The notes beneath the pieces were generated by a model. The model worked only from the letters and a program-made list of their open reading frames with translations, ran no database searches and was not told the origin of the DNA. Shown piece by piece: positions 1-8,968 of a DNA stretch of 64,000 nt; positions within the stretch are counted from its first letter, which is position 1; each line of letters begins with the position of its first letter. The translations under genes and the position numbers were made by a program. This DNA is from Avibacterium sp. 20-132 (GTDB lineage: Bacteria > Pseudomonadota > Gammaproteobacteria > Enterobacterales > Pasteurellaceae): positions 1,054,001 to 1,118,000 of the forward strand of contig NZ_CP091456.1 of the NCBI RefSeq assembly GCF_023611925.1, written 5' to 3'.

Positions 1-1127
1 ATATTTCCTAAGAAACGGCTACGAATGATACAGCCTTCACGCCATAATAATGCGGTTGCGCCATAGTTAATATTCCAGCCGAAGTTTTCAGAGGCTTCGC
101 GGATTAACATAAAGCCTTGTGCATAAGAGATAATTTTTGAGGCAAGTAACGCTTTACGCACCGCTTCAATCCAAATCTGTTTATCTCCTTCCACAGGCTG
201 AATGGTTTTGTTGAACAATTTAGAGGCGGCAATACGTTGATCTTTAAAGGAAGAAACGCAGCGTGCAAACACAGATTCTGTAATCAAAGTGAGTGGAATG
301 CCGAAATCAAGGGCATTAATTCCTGTCCATTTACCCGTTCCTTTTTGTCCCGCGGTATCCAGAATTTTTTCAACTAATGGCTCACCATCACTATCTTTAT
401 AGCCAAGAATATCGGTGGTGATGTCGATCAGGTAGCTATCTAGTTCTGTTTTTTTCCATTCAGCAAAAATCTGTTGCATTTCTTCATAGCTTAAGCCTAA
501 GCCATCTTTTAAGAATTGGTAAGCTTCACAAATTAATTGCATATCACCGTATTCAATGCCGTTATGCACCATTTTGACGAAATGTCCAGCGCCTTCTTGC
601 CCAACCCAATCACAGCAAGGTTCGCCTTTATCTGTTTTGGCGGAAATCGCTTGCAAAATAGGTTTCACATAAGGCCAAGCTTCAGCGTTACCACCGGGCA
701 TAATAGATGGCCCGTGGCGCGCACCTTCTTCACCACCAGAGACACCAGCACCGACAAAACGAATGCCTTTTTCTGCTAATTCTTTCACGCGGCGGTTAGT
801 GTCTGGGTAGTTTGAGTTTCCCCCGTCAATAATGATGTCGCCTTCTTCTAAGTGAGGTAGTAAGGCATTGATAAATTGATCAACCACTTCACCTGCACGT
901 ACCATTAACATCACTTTGCGCGGTTTTTCTAATTTGCTCGCCAAATCTTCTAGCGAGTAAGCGCCAATAATATTTGTGCCTTTTGCCGCGCCTTCTAAAA
1001 ATTCGTCCACTTTTGAGGTAGTACGGTTATACGCCACCACTTTAAAGCCGTGGTCATTCATATTTAAAATTAAGTTTTGTCCCATTACCGCTAAACCGAT
1101 AACGCCGATATCGCCTTTTTGACTCAT
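1..1127 (-). CDS. gnd: 6-phosphogluconate dehydrogenase (decarboxylating), 3' end cut by window edge
   Basis: It oxidises and decarboxylates 6-phosphogluconate to ribulose 5-phosphate with NADP+, the third step of the oxidative pentose phosphate pathway, in the cytosol. About 375 N-terminal residues are visible. They begin MSQKGDIGVIGLAVMGQN, which is the Rossmann dinucleotide-binding region, and contain the family signature GVSGGEEGARHGPSIMPGG and the active-site stretch around HFVKMVHNGIEYGDMQ. The start ATG at 1127 has an AGGAGAAAG ribosome site. The C-terminal end lies beyond position 1, so the gene is incomplete here but looks intact. It is the last gene of the zwf-pgl-HEPN-MNT-gnd string on this strand. 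The identity is very secure. Confidence 0.97.
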   Translation of the reverse strand, partial: MSQKGDIGVIGLAVMGQNLILNMNDHGFKVVAYNRTTSKVDEFLEGAAKGTNIIGAYSLEDLASKLEKPRKVMLMVRAGEVVDQFINALLPHLEEGDIIIDGGNSNYPDTNRRVKELAEKGIRFVGAGVSGGEEGARHGPSIMPGGNAEAWPYVKPILQAISAKTDKGEPCCDWVGQEGAGHFVKMVHNGIEYGDMQLICEAYQFLKDGLGLSYEEMQQIFAEWKKTELDSYLIDITTDILGYKDSDGEPLVEKILDTAGQKGTGKWTGINALDFGIPLTLITESVFARCVSSFKDQRIAASKLFNKTIQPVEGDKQIWIEAVRKALLASKIISYAQGFMLIREASENFGWNINYGATALLWREGCIIRSRFLGN

Positions 1128-1173
1128 AACTTTCTCCTGTTTCGTTATAATCAGTTGCTGCCTTTATGAAAGG

Positions 1174-1488
1174 CTAGGTTGATGAAATCTGTTGTTGAAT
1201 AACCACAGATTTCTGCAAAATAATCTGCTGAAATTCTGATGATGTTGCTGCCCAATCCACAAGATCCACTTGCCAAGGTAAATCGCTTTCTGAAAAAGCG
1301 TTTTCTACTTTACACAGCGTTCTTAAGGAAAGGGGCTGTGTTGTCATTACCACTAAATCGAGATCTGAAAAGGGATGTGCTGTGCCTTTTACCCTTGAGC
1401 CAAAGGCACGCACTTCATACTCGCTCAAGTAAGTGCGGAGTATTTTTTCTACAATTTCAAGATGTTGGGGTTGAATATCAATCATCAT
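1174..1488 (-). CDS. MNT-type nucleotidyltransferase (HI0073-like), putative antitoxin partner
   Basis: This 104-residue protein is a minimal nucleotidyltransferase. The motif GS-x10-DxD is intact at about residues 30-44 (GSRVKGTAHPFSDLD), which supplies the metal-binding aspartates of the polymerase-beta fold. Its start (ATGATG) overlaps the stop codon of the upstream HEPN gene, so the two are translationally coupled. Known for the family: MntA-type proteins pair with HEPN proteins, and in the studied HepT/MntA type VII toxin-antitoxin system the nucleotidyltransferase inactivates the HEPN toxin by adding AMP residues to a tyrosine. It resembles the Haemophilus HI0073 protein. The antitoxin function here is inferred from the motif and the pairing. 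Confidence 0.88.
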   Translation of the reverse strand: MMIDIQPQHLEIVEKILRTYLSEYEVRAFGSRVKGTAHPFSDLDLVVMTTQPLSLRTLCKVENAFSESDLPWQVDLVDWAATSSEFQQIILQKSVVIQQQISST

Positions 1489-1912
1489 TATTACGCTGCT
1501 GTAATTGGTTGAGCAAGTTCTTGGCGGAAGCTAAAAAACCGATCATTTGTTCATAAACTTGTTGCGCCTTATTTTGATCGTAAGTATGCGAGGTGACGTT
1601 GCGCATTTTGCGATAGAGCAACCAATCTTCCACTTGCTCAATTAAGCCTGCTTTTGCACTCAAACGCAAAATATCACGGAAATCTGCACTGTCAATTTCA
1701 TCGGGGGCTTCTGCAATCAGTTTTAATTGGCGTTTCATCATTTTGATGCTTAACTCATAAACGAATTCAAATTTTTGAATGCAACCAGCGATAAGGGTAT
1801 CTTGCACAATATTTTCTTGTGCTGTAAACCATTGCTTATCCGCCAATTTGGCTAAGGTCATTTCAAGTGAATTAAACGCCTTTTCTAAGGCTGAGAGATC
1901 CAGTTGCTCCAT
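1478..1912 (-). CDS. HEPN-domain protein, HI0074 family (nucleotidyltransferase substrate-binding), putative toxin RNase
   Basis: This 144-residue all-helical protein belongs to the HI0074 / nucleotidyltransferase substrate-binding family. Near residues 103-110 it carries RNVTSHTY, an exact R-x4-H-x-Y motif. In HEPN toxins the R and H are the RNase active site, and in the HepT/MntA system the following Y is the residue AMPylated by the partner. It overlaps the MNT gene by 11 bp and lies downstream of pgl, with GGGA before its ATG. A uptake signal lies just upstream, at 1945-1953. Seen: the motif and the coupling. Inferred: that it is an active toxin rather than a neutral relic. Confidence 0.87.
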   Translation of the reverse strand: MEQLDLSALEKAFNSLEMTLAKLADKQWFTAQENIVQDTLIAGCIQKFEFVYELSIKMMKRQLKLIAEAPDEIDSADFRDILRLSAKAGLIEQVEDWLLYRKMRNVTSHTYDQNKAQQVYEQMIGFLASAKNLLNQLQQRNNDD

Positions 1913-1961
1913 TTATTTTCCCAATAAAAATTTGCTAAAAAATCACCGCACTTTTATTTTA

Positions 1962-2660
1962 TTACAACAACTTTGCTGCCTCTTTATCCAAATACCACTC
2001 CGTTACGCCATTTTTCGCCTTGATTTTCGCGGCGGGGTAAGGCAGATTTTCGGCTGGCGTGCTTTGAATTTCTTTTAAAATTTCCGCTTTAGCTCCCCCT
2101 GTTACCAAATAGGTAATGCGTTTGGCTTGCTCAAGCAATTTGGCGGTTTTGGAAATTCGCACTTGCCCTGTTTCTGGATGTTTGGCAATCACTGCTAAAC
2201 TCTCGTCATCAAAATTGGTTTGATGTGGGAATAATGAAGCGGTATGCCCGTCTGCCCCCATACCCAAAATAATCCAATCAAACTCGCCGTTTGGCACGAC
2301 TTCTGCAAGTTCATTTTGGAAGCGTGAGAGTTCCTGCTCCACAGGGGCTTCACCACGAATGCGGTGAATATTTTCTGCTGGAATCGCAATATGATCGAAC
2401 AATAATTTTTGCACTTCGCCATAATTGCTTTCAGGATCAGAAGGCGCAACCATACGATCATCGCCCCACCAAAAATGCAAGTTTTGCCATTGGATAGCTT
2501 GGTTATACGGTGCTGTTGCCAAGGTTTTGAACAAAAGTTTTGGCGTGCTGCCACCTGAAAGAGAAATATGCACAGGGCGTCCTGCAAGACTATATTGCTT
2601 TAATTCTTCAGCAATTTTTTCTACCGCACATTGCGCATTATCAAAAATAACGGTGTTCAT
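1962..2660 (-). CDS. pgl: 6-phosphogluconolactonase (DevB/SOL type)
   Basis: It hydrolyses 6-phosphogluconolactone to 6-phosphogluconate, step two of the oxidative pentose phosphate pathway. The 232-residue protein shows the SOL/DevB fold motifs LSGGSTPKLLF near residue 35, WGDDRMV near 66 and LGMGADGHTASLFP near 133. I chose the ATG at 2660 (MNTVIFDN) because GGGAG sits at proper spacing before it; an upstream in-frame extension to 2687 has no support. It follows zwf after about 40 bp, in reaction order, and precedes the HEPN/MNT pair. The NagB-like fold of the family could suggest a sugar deaminase, but the motifs and context favour lactonase. Confidence 0.95.
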   Translation of the reverse strand: MNTVIFDNAQCAVEKIAEELKQYSLAGRPVHISLSGGSTPKLLFKTLATAPYNQAIQWQNLHFWWGDDRMVAPSDPESNYGEVQKLLFDHIAIPAENIHRIRGEAPVEQELSRFQNELAEVVPNGEFDWIILGMGADGHTASLFPHQTNFDDESLAVIAKHPETGQVRISKTAKLLEQAKRITYLVTGGAKAEILKEIQSTPAENLPYPAAKIKAKNGVTEWYLDKEAAKLL

Positions 2661-2700
2661 TGTGTTCTCCCATTTCCTCTCAATCATTGAGGGAAAGATA

Positions 2701-4209
2701 TTATACTTTTTTCTTCATCAGCCCACTTGGTTTACGCCAAACTCGTCCTGTGCGTGCAATCAGTTTATCGGCTTCCTTTGGCCCCCAAGTGCCGGCTTCA
2801 TAGTCATAAATACGTCCACGAGCGGCTTTGTAATCTAAAATAGGTTGCACAAATTTCCAACAGGCGTGTACGGCATCAGTACGCGCAAACAAGGTGGCAT
2901 CGCCTTTCATTGCGTCCAGTAATAAACGATCATAAGCACTTAATAAGCTTGGTTGAGCAAGATCCGCATAGCGGAAATCCATTGAGACTTCTTTTGCTTC
3001 AAAACCTGCGCCCGGCTTTTTCAAACCAAAACGCATTGAAATACCTTCATCAGGCTGAATACGAATAATCAGTTTATTTTCAGGGGCATTTTGGCTAAAT
3101 ACTGGGTGTGGCGTCGTTTTAAAATGAATAACCACTTCAGTTACGCGGGTTGGTAAGCGTTTTCCTGTACGGATATAAAACGGCACGCCAGCCCAACGCC
3201 AGTTATCAATTTCACAACGTAATGCCATATAAGTTTCAGTATTAGAATCCGGTGGTACGCCTTTTTCTTCAAGGTAGCCCTTAACCTCTTTACCGTCAAT
3301 AACGCCACGAGTATATTGCCCTAGCACGAGATTATTTTTCACATCTTCTTCACTTAATGGGTGTAGGCAATGCAATACTTTTGCCACTTCATCACGCATT
3401 GAATCCGCGTTAATAATGGCGGGCGGTTCCATTGCAACCATCGCAAGCACTTGTAATAGGTGATTTTGGAACATATCACGCATTGCGCCAGAGCCATCGT
3501 AATATCCTCCACGTTCTTCTACACCAAGCTGTTCAGCCCCAGTAATTTCAATATAATCAATGAAATTACGGTTCCATAACGGCTCAAATAGACCATTAGA
3601 AAAACGTAATACTAATAAGTTTTGAACGGTTTCTTTGCCAAGATAATGGTCGATACGATAGATTTGATGTTCTTCAAAAAAGCGATGAATTTGAATATCA
3701 AGTGTTTTGGCAGTTTTAATATCATAGCCAAAGGGTTTTTCCACAATTAAACGCTTCCAGCCATAGTCTTCGGTATTTAACCCGTGTGCCGCAAGACATT
3801 CAGGAATCACGCCGTACAGGCTTGGTGGTGTGGACATATAATAAAGTGTGTTGCCTTCAGTGTGATATTTTTCGTGCAATTCGGTTAAGCGAGGCACGAG
3901 TTTGGCGTAATCTTTGGCATCAGAGGTGTTGATGGTTTGGTAATACAGATGGCTGCAAAATTGCTCAAGTATTTCGCCTTCCGCTTTTTCTGTCTTGATT
4001 AAGGCTTGACGCATTTTTGTGCGGAATTGCTCATCCGTCATTTCTGTTCTTGCTACGCCTAGCACGGAGAAATCTTCCGCTAAACGCCCGAGTTTGTATA
4101 AGTTGTAAAGTGCAGGGATTAATTTACGGTGCGTTAAATCACCTGATGCCCCAAAAATCACGATACAGTTTTTTTCTGCGTTGTGGTTTGTCATATGATT
4201 GCTATCCAT
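2701..4209 (-). CDS. zwf: glucose-6-phosphate 1-dehydrogenase
   Basis: It oxidises glucose 6-phosphate to the lactone with NADP+ and is the entry enzyme of the pentose phosphate pathway. The 502-residue length matches the family. Visible are the dinucleotide-binding [11 protein letters not shown] at about residues 20-30 and the catalytic RIDHYLGKE near residue 186. The start is uncertain: ATG at 4209 lacks a clear ribosome site, and an in-frame ATG at 4194 (MTNHNAEKN) is an equally good candidate. It is the first gene of the zwf-pgl-HEPN-MNT-gnd string and is separated from cysQ by 55 bp. Confidence 0.96.
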   Translation of the reverse strand: MDSNHMTNHNAEKNCIVIFGASGDLTHRKLIPALYNLYKLGRLAEDFSVLGVARTEMTDEQFRTKMRQALIKTEKAEGEILEQFCSHLYYQTINTSDAKDYAKLVPRLTELHEKYHTEGNTLYYMSTPPSLYGVIPECLAAHGLNTEDYGWKRLIVEKPFGYDIKTAKTLDIQIHRFFEEHQIYRIDHYLGKETVQNLLVLRFSNGLFEPLWNRNFIDYIEITGAEQLGVEERGGYYDGSGAMRDMFQNHLLQVLAMVAMEPPAIINADSMRDEVAKVLHCLHPLSEEDVKNNLVLGQYTRGVIDGKEVKGYLEEKGVPPDSNTETYMALRCEIDNWRWAGVPFYIRTGKRLPTRVTEVVIHFKTTPHPVFSQNAPENKLIIRIQPDEGISMRFGLKKPGAGFEAKEVSMDFRYADLAQPSLLSAYDRLLLDAMKGDATLFARTDAVHACWKFVQPILDYKAARGRIYDYEAGTWGPKEADKLIARTGRVWRKPSGLMKKKV

Positions 4210-4264
4210 TTTTAAAAGAGTGGTAATAATATGCGCAAACTCGGCAAATTACCAATAGTTCTCA

Positions 4265-5071
4265 TTAATTAAATTGAAAGATGTTGTGCCAGTTTAATTG
4301 TGCGTCTGCCACCATAACAAAATCAGGGTTTACTAAGCTTTCACGCTGATTGTAAGTGAGTGGCTGGAAATGGCGATCAAAAATTTTACCGCCCATTTCA
4401 GCTAAAATAATTTCAGCTGCTGCGGTATCCCATTCCCCTGTTTCGCCTAATCGAATATAACAATCTGCCGCCCCTTCTGCAACTTTTACGCTTTTTATGC
4501 CACTTGAGCCAATAATCTCAAAATGGTAATTAAAATTTGGTTGCAAAATTGACCGCACTTTCTTTTTCGCAGAATGCGATCCCACAACAATACGAATGGG
4601 CTGTGATAAATTAACCGGTTGTCTGTTAAGTGCGGTGGTTTTTTGAGTTGTTTTTTTATAGGCGCCTAAGCCCTGTGCGGCGTAATAGGTTTGTTTGGTT
4701 TGCGGGCAATGAATCACACCTAGCACAGGGCGATGATGATGTACCAAGGCAATTAATACTGAAAAATGCCCTGTGCGATTGATAAATTGTTGCGTGCCAT
4801 CTAAGGGATCAACAAGCCAATAGGTTTGCCATTGCTGTCTTTCGTGAAAAGGGATTTTACAATATTCTTCTGATAAGACGGGATAAGCAGGGGTAAGGGC
4901 GCGAAGCTTTTCCATTAAAAATTGACTGACAAAAAGATCTGCTTCTGTAACTGGGGTATTATCCGCTTTTATGTATGAAGTAAGATTTTTGTTGTAAAAC
5001 CGATTGAGGTGATGGCCCGCTTGTTCTGCGATCATTAGTACCGATTGTAATAAAGAAGAATCAAATAACAA
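4265..5071 (-). CDS. cysQ: 3'(2'),5'-bisphosphate nucleotidase CysQ (inositol monophosphatase family)
   Basis: It removes the 3' phosphate of PAP/PAPS-type nucleotides, linked to sulfate assimilation and nucleotide recycling. The metal-binding signature DPLDGTQQF and the C-terminal WDTAAAEIIL of the IMPase superfamily are present. The frame stays open upstream to 5173, but that part crosses the transcription terminator of the previous gene and encodes a hydrophobic stretch unlike the family. A TTG at 5071 with GGGAGG five bases before it gives 268 residues, the usual CysQ length, so I prefer it. Two uptake signals lie inside the gene (4552-4560 and 4628-4636). Confidence 0.88.
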   Translation of the reverse strand: MLFDSSLLQSVLMIAEQAGHHLNRFYNKNLTSYIKADNTPVTEADLFVSQFLMEKLRALTPAYPVLSEEYCKIPFHERQQWQTYWLVDPLDGTQQFINRTGHFSVLIALVHHHRPVLGVIHCPQTKQTYYAAQGLGAYKKTTQKTTALNRQPVNLSQPIRIVVGSHSAKKKVRSILQPNFNYHFEIIGSSGIKSVKVAEGAADCYIRLGETGEWDTAAAEIILAEMGGKIFDRHFQPLTYNQRESLVNPDFVMVADAQLNWHNIFQFN

Positions 5072-5130
5072 AACCGCCTCCCAAAAGATGAACCAGATCC
5101 AGATAATGAAATGAGTATAGCAAAGGGGAT

Positions 5131-5164
5131 AAAAAGAAAAAAGGGCAAGTATTATCTTGCCCTT
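5131..5164 (-). terminator. Rho-independent terminator of the OPT transporter gene
   Basis: A perfect 9-bp stem AAGGGCAAG/CTTGCCCTT with a 6-base loop is followed on the minus strand by a long T-rich run. It lies 38 bp after the stop of the OPT gene and just before the start of cysQ, so it separates the two. Confidence 0.85.
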
Positions 5165-5201
5165 AATTAACAAATAGAGATAAATTGAAACAGATTATCG
5201 C

Positions 5202-7226
5202 TTATCCTTTTTTCGCCCGAAGTACACGTAATGCATAAATCACGATACCCGCGATAAAGACCGCGAAACCAAGCCATTCTGCTGTGCTATCCCAGTTTTC
5301 CAGCGAAAGTGCTAATGGTGCATCTGAGCCACCAGAAGTCACGGAGGCAGCAATAATGAAGGCAAGGATAACGCCAATTAAACTTTCCCCAACGATTAAG
5401 CCTGCGGCAAATAGCGTACCGTAGCGATCGGCTTTTTTCTTCACTTCTTCCACATTTTTACCATTACGATGGGCATAAGCGGTTAAATGGCGATTAATAA
5501 ACCAAGCCAGTACCGCACCAATGACAATTGGCATATTTACAACAGGTGGTAAATAAATCCCCATTCCCACGGCAAGTGCAGGTAACGCAAAACGATTATG
5601 GCTTGCTTTTTTCAATAGAAGATCAAGCATAATGAGGACTAAACCTAATCCAATCCCCATAAAGATATAAGACCATTCTAAATTGCTAGAAAAAATACCT
5701 GTTGCAATGGTAGTCATTAAGGTTGCTTGTGGCGCTGAAAGTGCTTGAGAAGGATCCATATCAGCGCGTGGTAATGCTCCCGTAAAGCCATAAGCGTGAT
5801 AAAGAATTTCTAATACTGGGGCAATAACTAATGCACCAACAACACAACCGATAATCAGTGCGACTTGCTGACGCCAAGGTGTGGCTTCAACTAATAGCCC
5901 TGTTTTTAAATCTTGTAAGTTGTCATTTGAGATTGCCGCTGTGGTAACCACAATAGAACCAGAAAAAATAGTCAGTGCAGTTAAAAATTTCATTCCTTCT
6001 GCGCTTTCAATAAGCCCTGTGAATTTACCTAATGCGAGTAAGGTTAAGGAAATAAGTACCACAGAAATGATTCCAATTCCTGAAATTGGGCTAGATGATG
6101 ATCCTACAAGTCCAGCCATATATCCACAGGCTGCAGCAACGAAGAAACCAATAAATACTGCTAATAGCGTACATACAATAACAAATAAGAAGGCATACTC
6201 AGTCGCAATTGGCGCTTCTGCGATAAAATGGTGTAATGCAACCATAATTAATGCAACAGATGTAATCGTGATATAGATCATTGATTTAGGTGATAAATCT
6301 AACTGAGTACGTTCACTACTTTGCGCTGATGGATCTTTTAATGCTCGGAAAGATTGTGCCATTCCTTGGATCATAGGCTTCATTAAGACAAGTAAGGTCC
6401 AAATCGCCGCAATACCAATGGTACCCACACCAATAAAACGCACTTTACTTTTCCAAATACCCATTGCATAGCTAATCATCTCGCCATCAACAGGCATTGA
6501 TGATGCGCTAGTGAAATAGGGAACAGCAATTCCCCAAGTGAGAAAAATACCGATTAAAATTGCAATACCACCGACAATACCGACTAAATAACCTGCGCCT
6601 AATAAAGCGAAAGAAAACCCCATCGGTACTTGGAAAACTGCATTACCACCTTTAAACCATAAACTTGCCCCATCAGCAATAATGCGCAAGCCATTTGTTG
6701 CAAAACTGACTATTGCAGCAATGATACCTCCAGTCGCAATTTCTTTGATACCTGTATCATTTTCTCCTTCTTGGTGATTTCCTGCTTTAAGAATTTCAGC
6801 CGCAGCAACCCCTTCAGGATAAGGTAAATCACTTTTAGCCACCATCACTTGACGCAACGGGACAGTGAAAATCACCCCTAAAATTCCCCCTGATGCACAA
6901 ATTAAAAGGGTTTGCCAGAATGGAAAATCTTGCCAATATCCCATCATTAATAAGCCCGGGATAACAAAAATCACCGAAGAGAGTGTACCTGCGGCAGAGG
7001 CTTGGGTTTGTACCATATTATTTTCTAGAATAGTTGACCCAGAAAACATTTTTAATACTGCCATAGAGATTACAGCGGCAGGAATGGATGAAGCAAAAGT
7101 TAGCCCCACCTTTAAGCCTAAATAGACATTTGATGCGGTGAAAATCACCGTAATTAACGCACCTAAGAACATTCCTCGGAAGGTAAGTTCTTTTAAACTT
7201 GGCGCTGAGTGATACGAAGTTTGCAT
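5202..7226 (-). CDS. OPT family oligopeptide transporter (HI0561-like)
   Basis: This large inner membrane protein of 674 residues has more than a dozen hydrophobic segments. Early residues match the prokaryotic OPT family (LKELTFRGMFLGALITVIFTASNVYLGLKVG), with PYPEGVAAAEILKAG near 135-150, a conserved OPT signature. OPT proteins are proton-driven importers of small peptides or metal chelates; the substrate of this bacterial branch is not established. The ATG at 7226 is preceded by GGGAG. A strong terminator follows the gene. It is transcribed alone, divergent from hslR. An open frame on the opposite strand at 5881-6276 is a shadow. Confidence 0.92.
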   Translation of the reverse strand: MQTSYHSAPSLKELTFRGMFLGALITVIFTASNVYLGLKVGLTFASSIPAAVISMAVLKMFSGSTILENNMVQTQASAAGTLSSVIFVIPGLLMMGYWQDFPFWQTLLICASGGILGVIFTVPLRQVMVAKSDLPYPEGVAAAEILKAGNHQEGENDTGIKEIATGGIIAAIVSFATNGLRIIADGASLWFKGGNAVFQVPMGFSFALLGAGYLVGIVGGIAILIGIFLTWGIAVPYFTSASSMPVDGEMISYAMGIWKSKVRFIGVGTIGIAAIWTLLVLMKPMIQGMAQSFRALKDPSAQSSERTQLDLSPKSMIYITITSVALIMVALHHFIAEAPIATEYAFLFVIVCTLLAVFIGFFVAAACGYMAGLVGSSSSPISGIGIISVVLISLTLLALGKFTGLIESAEGMKFLTALTIFSGSIVVTTAAISNDNLQDLKTGLLVEATPWRQQVALIIGCVVGALVIAPVLEILYHAYGFTGALPRADMDPSQALSAPQATLMTTIATGIFSSNLEWSYIFMGIGLGLVLIMLDLLLKKASHNRFALPALAVGMGIYLPPVVNMPIVIGAVLAWFINRHLTAYAHRNGKNVEEVKKKADRYGTLFAAGLIVGESLIGVILAFIIAASVTSGGSDAPLALSLENWDSTAEWLGFAVFIAGIVIYALRVLRAKKG

Positions 7227-7360
7227 ATTTCTCCCAAATTTTGTAATAAAAACATTTCATTCTATATCAATTTTATCTAATAAGATCAATTTTTTGTTTT
7301 CATCTTCCGTTATGGCATAAAATACGATAAAAAATGACCGCACTTGATTAGGAGAAAGAA

Positions 7361-7774
7361 ATGGCAAAACAAAACGTGCGTAATGCGGATAAAAATGATG
7401 AAGTTCGTCTAGATAAATGGCTTTGGGCAGCTCGATTTTATAAGACGCGTACCATCGCAAAAGAAATGATCGATGGCGGTAAAGTCCATTACAATAATCA
7501 GCGTACTAAACCGAATAAAACCGTCGAAGTGGGCGCATTGATCAAATTACGTCAAGGCAATGAAGAAAAAGAAGTGCAAGTGTTAGCCCTTTCCACCCAG
7601 CGACGTGGTGCGCCAGAAGCACAATTATTATATCAAGAAACCGCACAGAGTGTTGAAAAACGGGAAAAATGGGCCATTGCACGCAAAAATAATGCCCTTT
7701 CTATGCCAAACCCTGAACGCCGACCAAATAAAAAAGAGCGACGAGATTTACTTAAGTTTAAATATCAAGAGTAG
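7361..7774 (+). CDS. hslR: ribosome-associated heat shock protein Hsp15
   Basis: This small basic RNA-binding protein of 137 residues has an S4 domain at the N-terminus (EVRLDKWLWAARFYKTRT at about 14-31, then AKEMIDGGKVHYNNQR). Known role: Hsp15 binds free 50S subunits that still carry a nascent chain after premature dissociation and moves the peptidyl-tRNA so the subunit can be reused. The C-terminal third is strongly basic. A GGAGAAAG site precedes the ATG. An uptake signal lies just upstream at 7337-7345. As in enterobacteria it is directly followed by hslO. Confidence 0.94.
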   Translation: MAKQNVRNADKNDEVRLDKWLWAARFYKTRTIAKEMIDGGKVHYNNQRTKPNKTVEVGALIKLRQGNEEKEVQVLALSTQRRGAPEAQLLYQETAQSVEKREKWAIARKNNALSMPNPERRPNKKERRDLLKFKYQE

Positions 7775-7879
7775 CCTTGTTATTTGTAGAATGATCCCAA
7801 TATAAAGGCAAATTGCCAAGTTAATGAACTCATTGATCTAATCTGTACTTGGCGTTATTTAAGTATTATTGAGGACAAT

Positions 7880-8740
7880 ATGACATATCAAGCTGACAAC
7901 GACAAACTTTATCGTTATTTATTTAAACATCGAGCGGTACGTGGTGAATGGGTACGGTTAAATCAAAGTTTTAAAGAGACCTTAAATACCCACCATTATC
8001 CGAAAGTGGTGCAAAACTTACTGGGTGAAATGATGGTGGCAACCAGTTTACTCACCGCCACATTAAAATTTAATGGCAGTATTACCGTACAAATTCAAGG
8101 TGATGGACCACTTTCTTTAGCCTTAGTGAATGGTTCGGATGATCAAAAAATCCGCGCATTAGCCCGTTTACAAGGTGAAGTACGTGATGAGATGACACTA
8201 AGTGAAATGATTGGTAAAGGGGTGTTAGTCATCACTATTACGCCTACTGAAGGGGAACGTTATCAAGGTGTGATTAGCTTAGATAAACCGACGATTACGG
8301 AATGTTTAGAAGATTATTTTGTACGTTCTGAACAGTTACAAACGCAGTTAATTATTCGTACGGGCGAATTGAATGGCGAACCTGTGGCAGCAGGAATGTT
8401 ATTGCAAGTAATGCCTGACGGCGTGGGCGAAGAAGGGGATTTTGAGCATCTTGCTACGCTGACTGCGACGGTAAAAGATGAGGAAATCTTTGGATTAAGT
8501 GCCGAAGAGCTACTTTACCGTTTATATCACGAAGAAACCGTAGAAATTTATCCCGCACAAAATGTGGAATTTTTCTGTGGCTGCACCCAAGAGCGTTCAG
8601 GAAGTGCATTGCTTTTACTACCAGAAAATGAAATTGATGAAATTCTTGCAGAGCATAATGGTAGCATTGATATGCAATGTGAATGTTGCGGCACGCATTA
8701 TTTCTTTAATAAAGAAGCAATTGAGAAATTGCGAGAGTAA
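7880..8740 (+). CDS. hslO: redox-regulated chaperone Hsp33
   Basis: Hsp33 is a cytosolic holdase activated by oxidation. The C-terminal zinc site is intact: C-x-C at residues 233/235 (CGC) and C-x-x-C at 267/270, with one extra cysteine at 269 (CECC). In the family these cysteines bind zinc when reduced and form disulfides on oxidative stress, unfolding a linker to expose client-binding surface. The length of 286 fits. GAGGACAAT precedes the ATG. It lies 105 bp after hslR and ends at a clear terminator, so the two may share a transcript. Confidence 0.96.
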   Translation: MTYQADNDKLYRYLFKHRAVRGEWVRLNQSFKETLNTHHYPKVVQNLLGEMMVATSLLTATLKFNGSITVQIQGDGPLSLALVNGSDDQKIRALARLQGEVRDEMTLSEMIGKGVLVITITPTEGERYQGVISLDKPTITECLEDYFVRSEQLQTQLIIRTGELNGEPVAAGMLLQVMPDGVGEEGDFEHLATLTATVKDEEIFGLSAEELLYRLYHEETVEIYPAQNVEFFCGCTQERSGSALLLLPENEIDEILAEHNGSIDMQCECCGTHYFFNKEAIEKLRE

Positions 8741-8761
8741 CCCTCATAAACAATAACAAAG

Positions 8762-8791
8762 AAAGCACGGACTGGGTTCGTGCTTTTTTAT
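8762..8791 (+). terminator. terminator after hslO
   Basis: The inverted repeat AAAGCACG/CGTGCTTT, extendable by three further pairs including a G-T pair, is followed by TTTTTA. It lies 22 bp after the hslO stop. Confidence 0.85.
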
Positions 8792-8873
8792 TTCTCATAT
8801 TTTTCAATTTATTTTTTGATTAAGGTCATAAAAATTAACTATTTTGAGTGAGTAAGCTGTTTTTTTCTGATTT

Positions 8874-8923
8874 TGCGATCTACCTAACATTTTTTTTCAT
8901 CTTCTTTGCATAAAATAGCCCTC
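8874..8923 (+). promoter_or_regulatory. pckA promoter with CRP-like site
   Basis: TGCGA-N6-TAACA (8874-8889) matches eight of ten core positions of the CRP consensus TGTGA-N6-TCACA. A -10-like TAAAAT lies at 8911-8916. The expected start point near 8923 puts the CRP-like centre at about -41.5, the class II activator position. cAMP-CRP control of gluconeogenic pckA is physiologically sensible. The site is read from sequence; binding is inferred. Confidence 0.55.
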
Positions 8924-8968
8924 ACTTTCCTTTTAATTTTAAATATTAACTTTTAATTGAGGTGTATT

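Noticed and set aside
5881..6276. 131-codon open frame on the plus strand inside the OPT transporter gene
   Set aside because: It is fully antisense to a well-supported membrane protein gene, lacks a good ribosome site and has no recognisable protein pattern; a shadow of biased codon use.
8874..8889. Firm assignment of the pckA site to the competence (CRP-S) regulon
   Set aside because: The TGCGA core is suggestive, but only one half carries it and pckA is not a known competence gene, so I keep it as a CRP-like site only.
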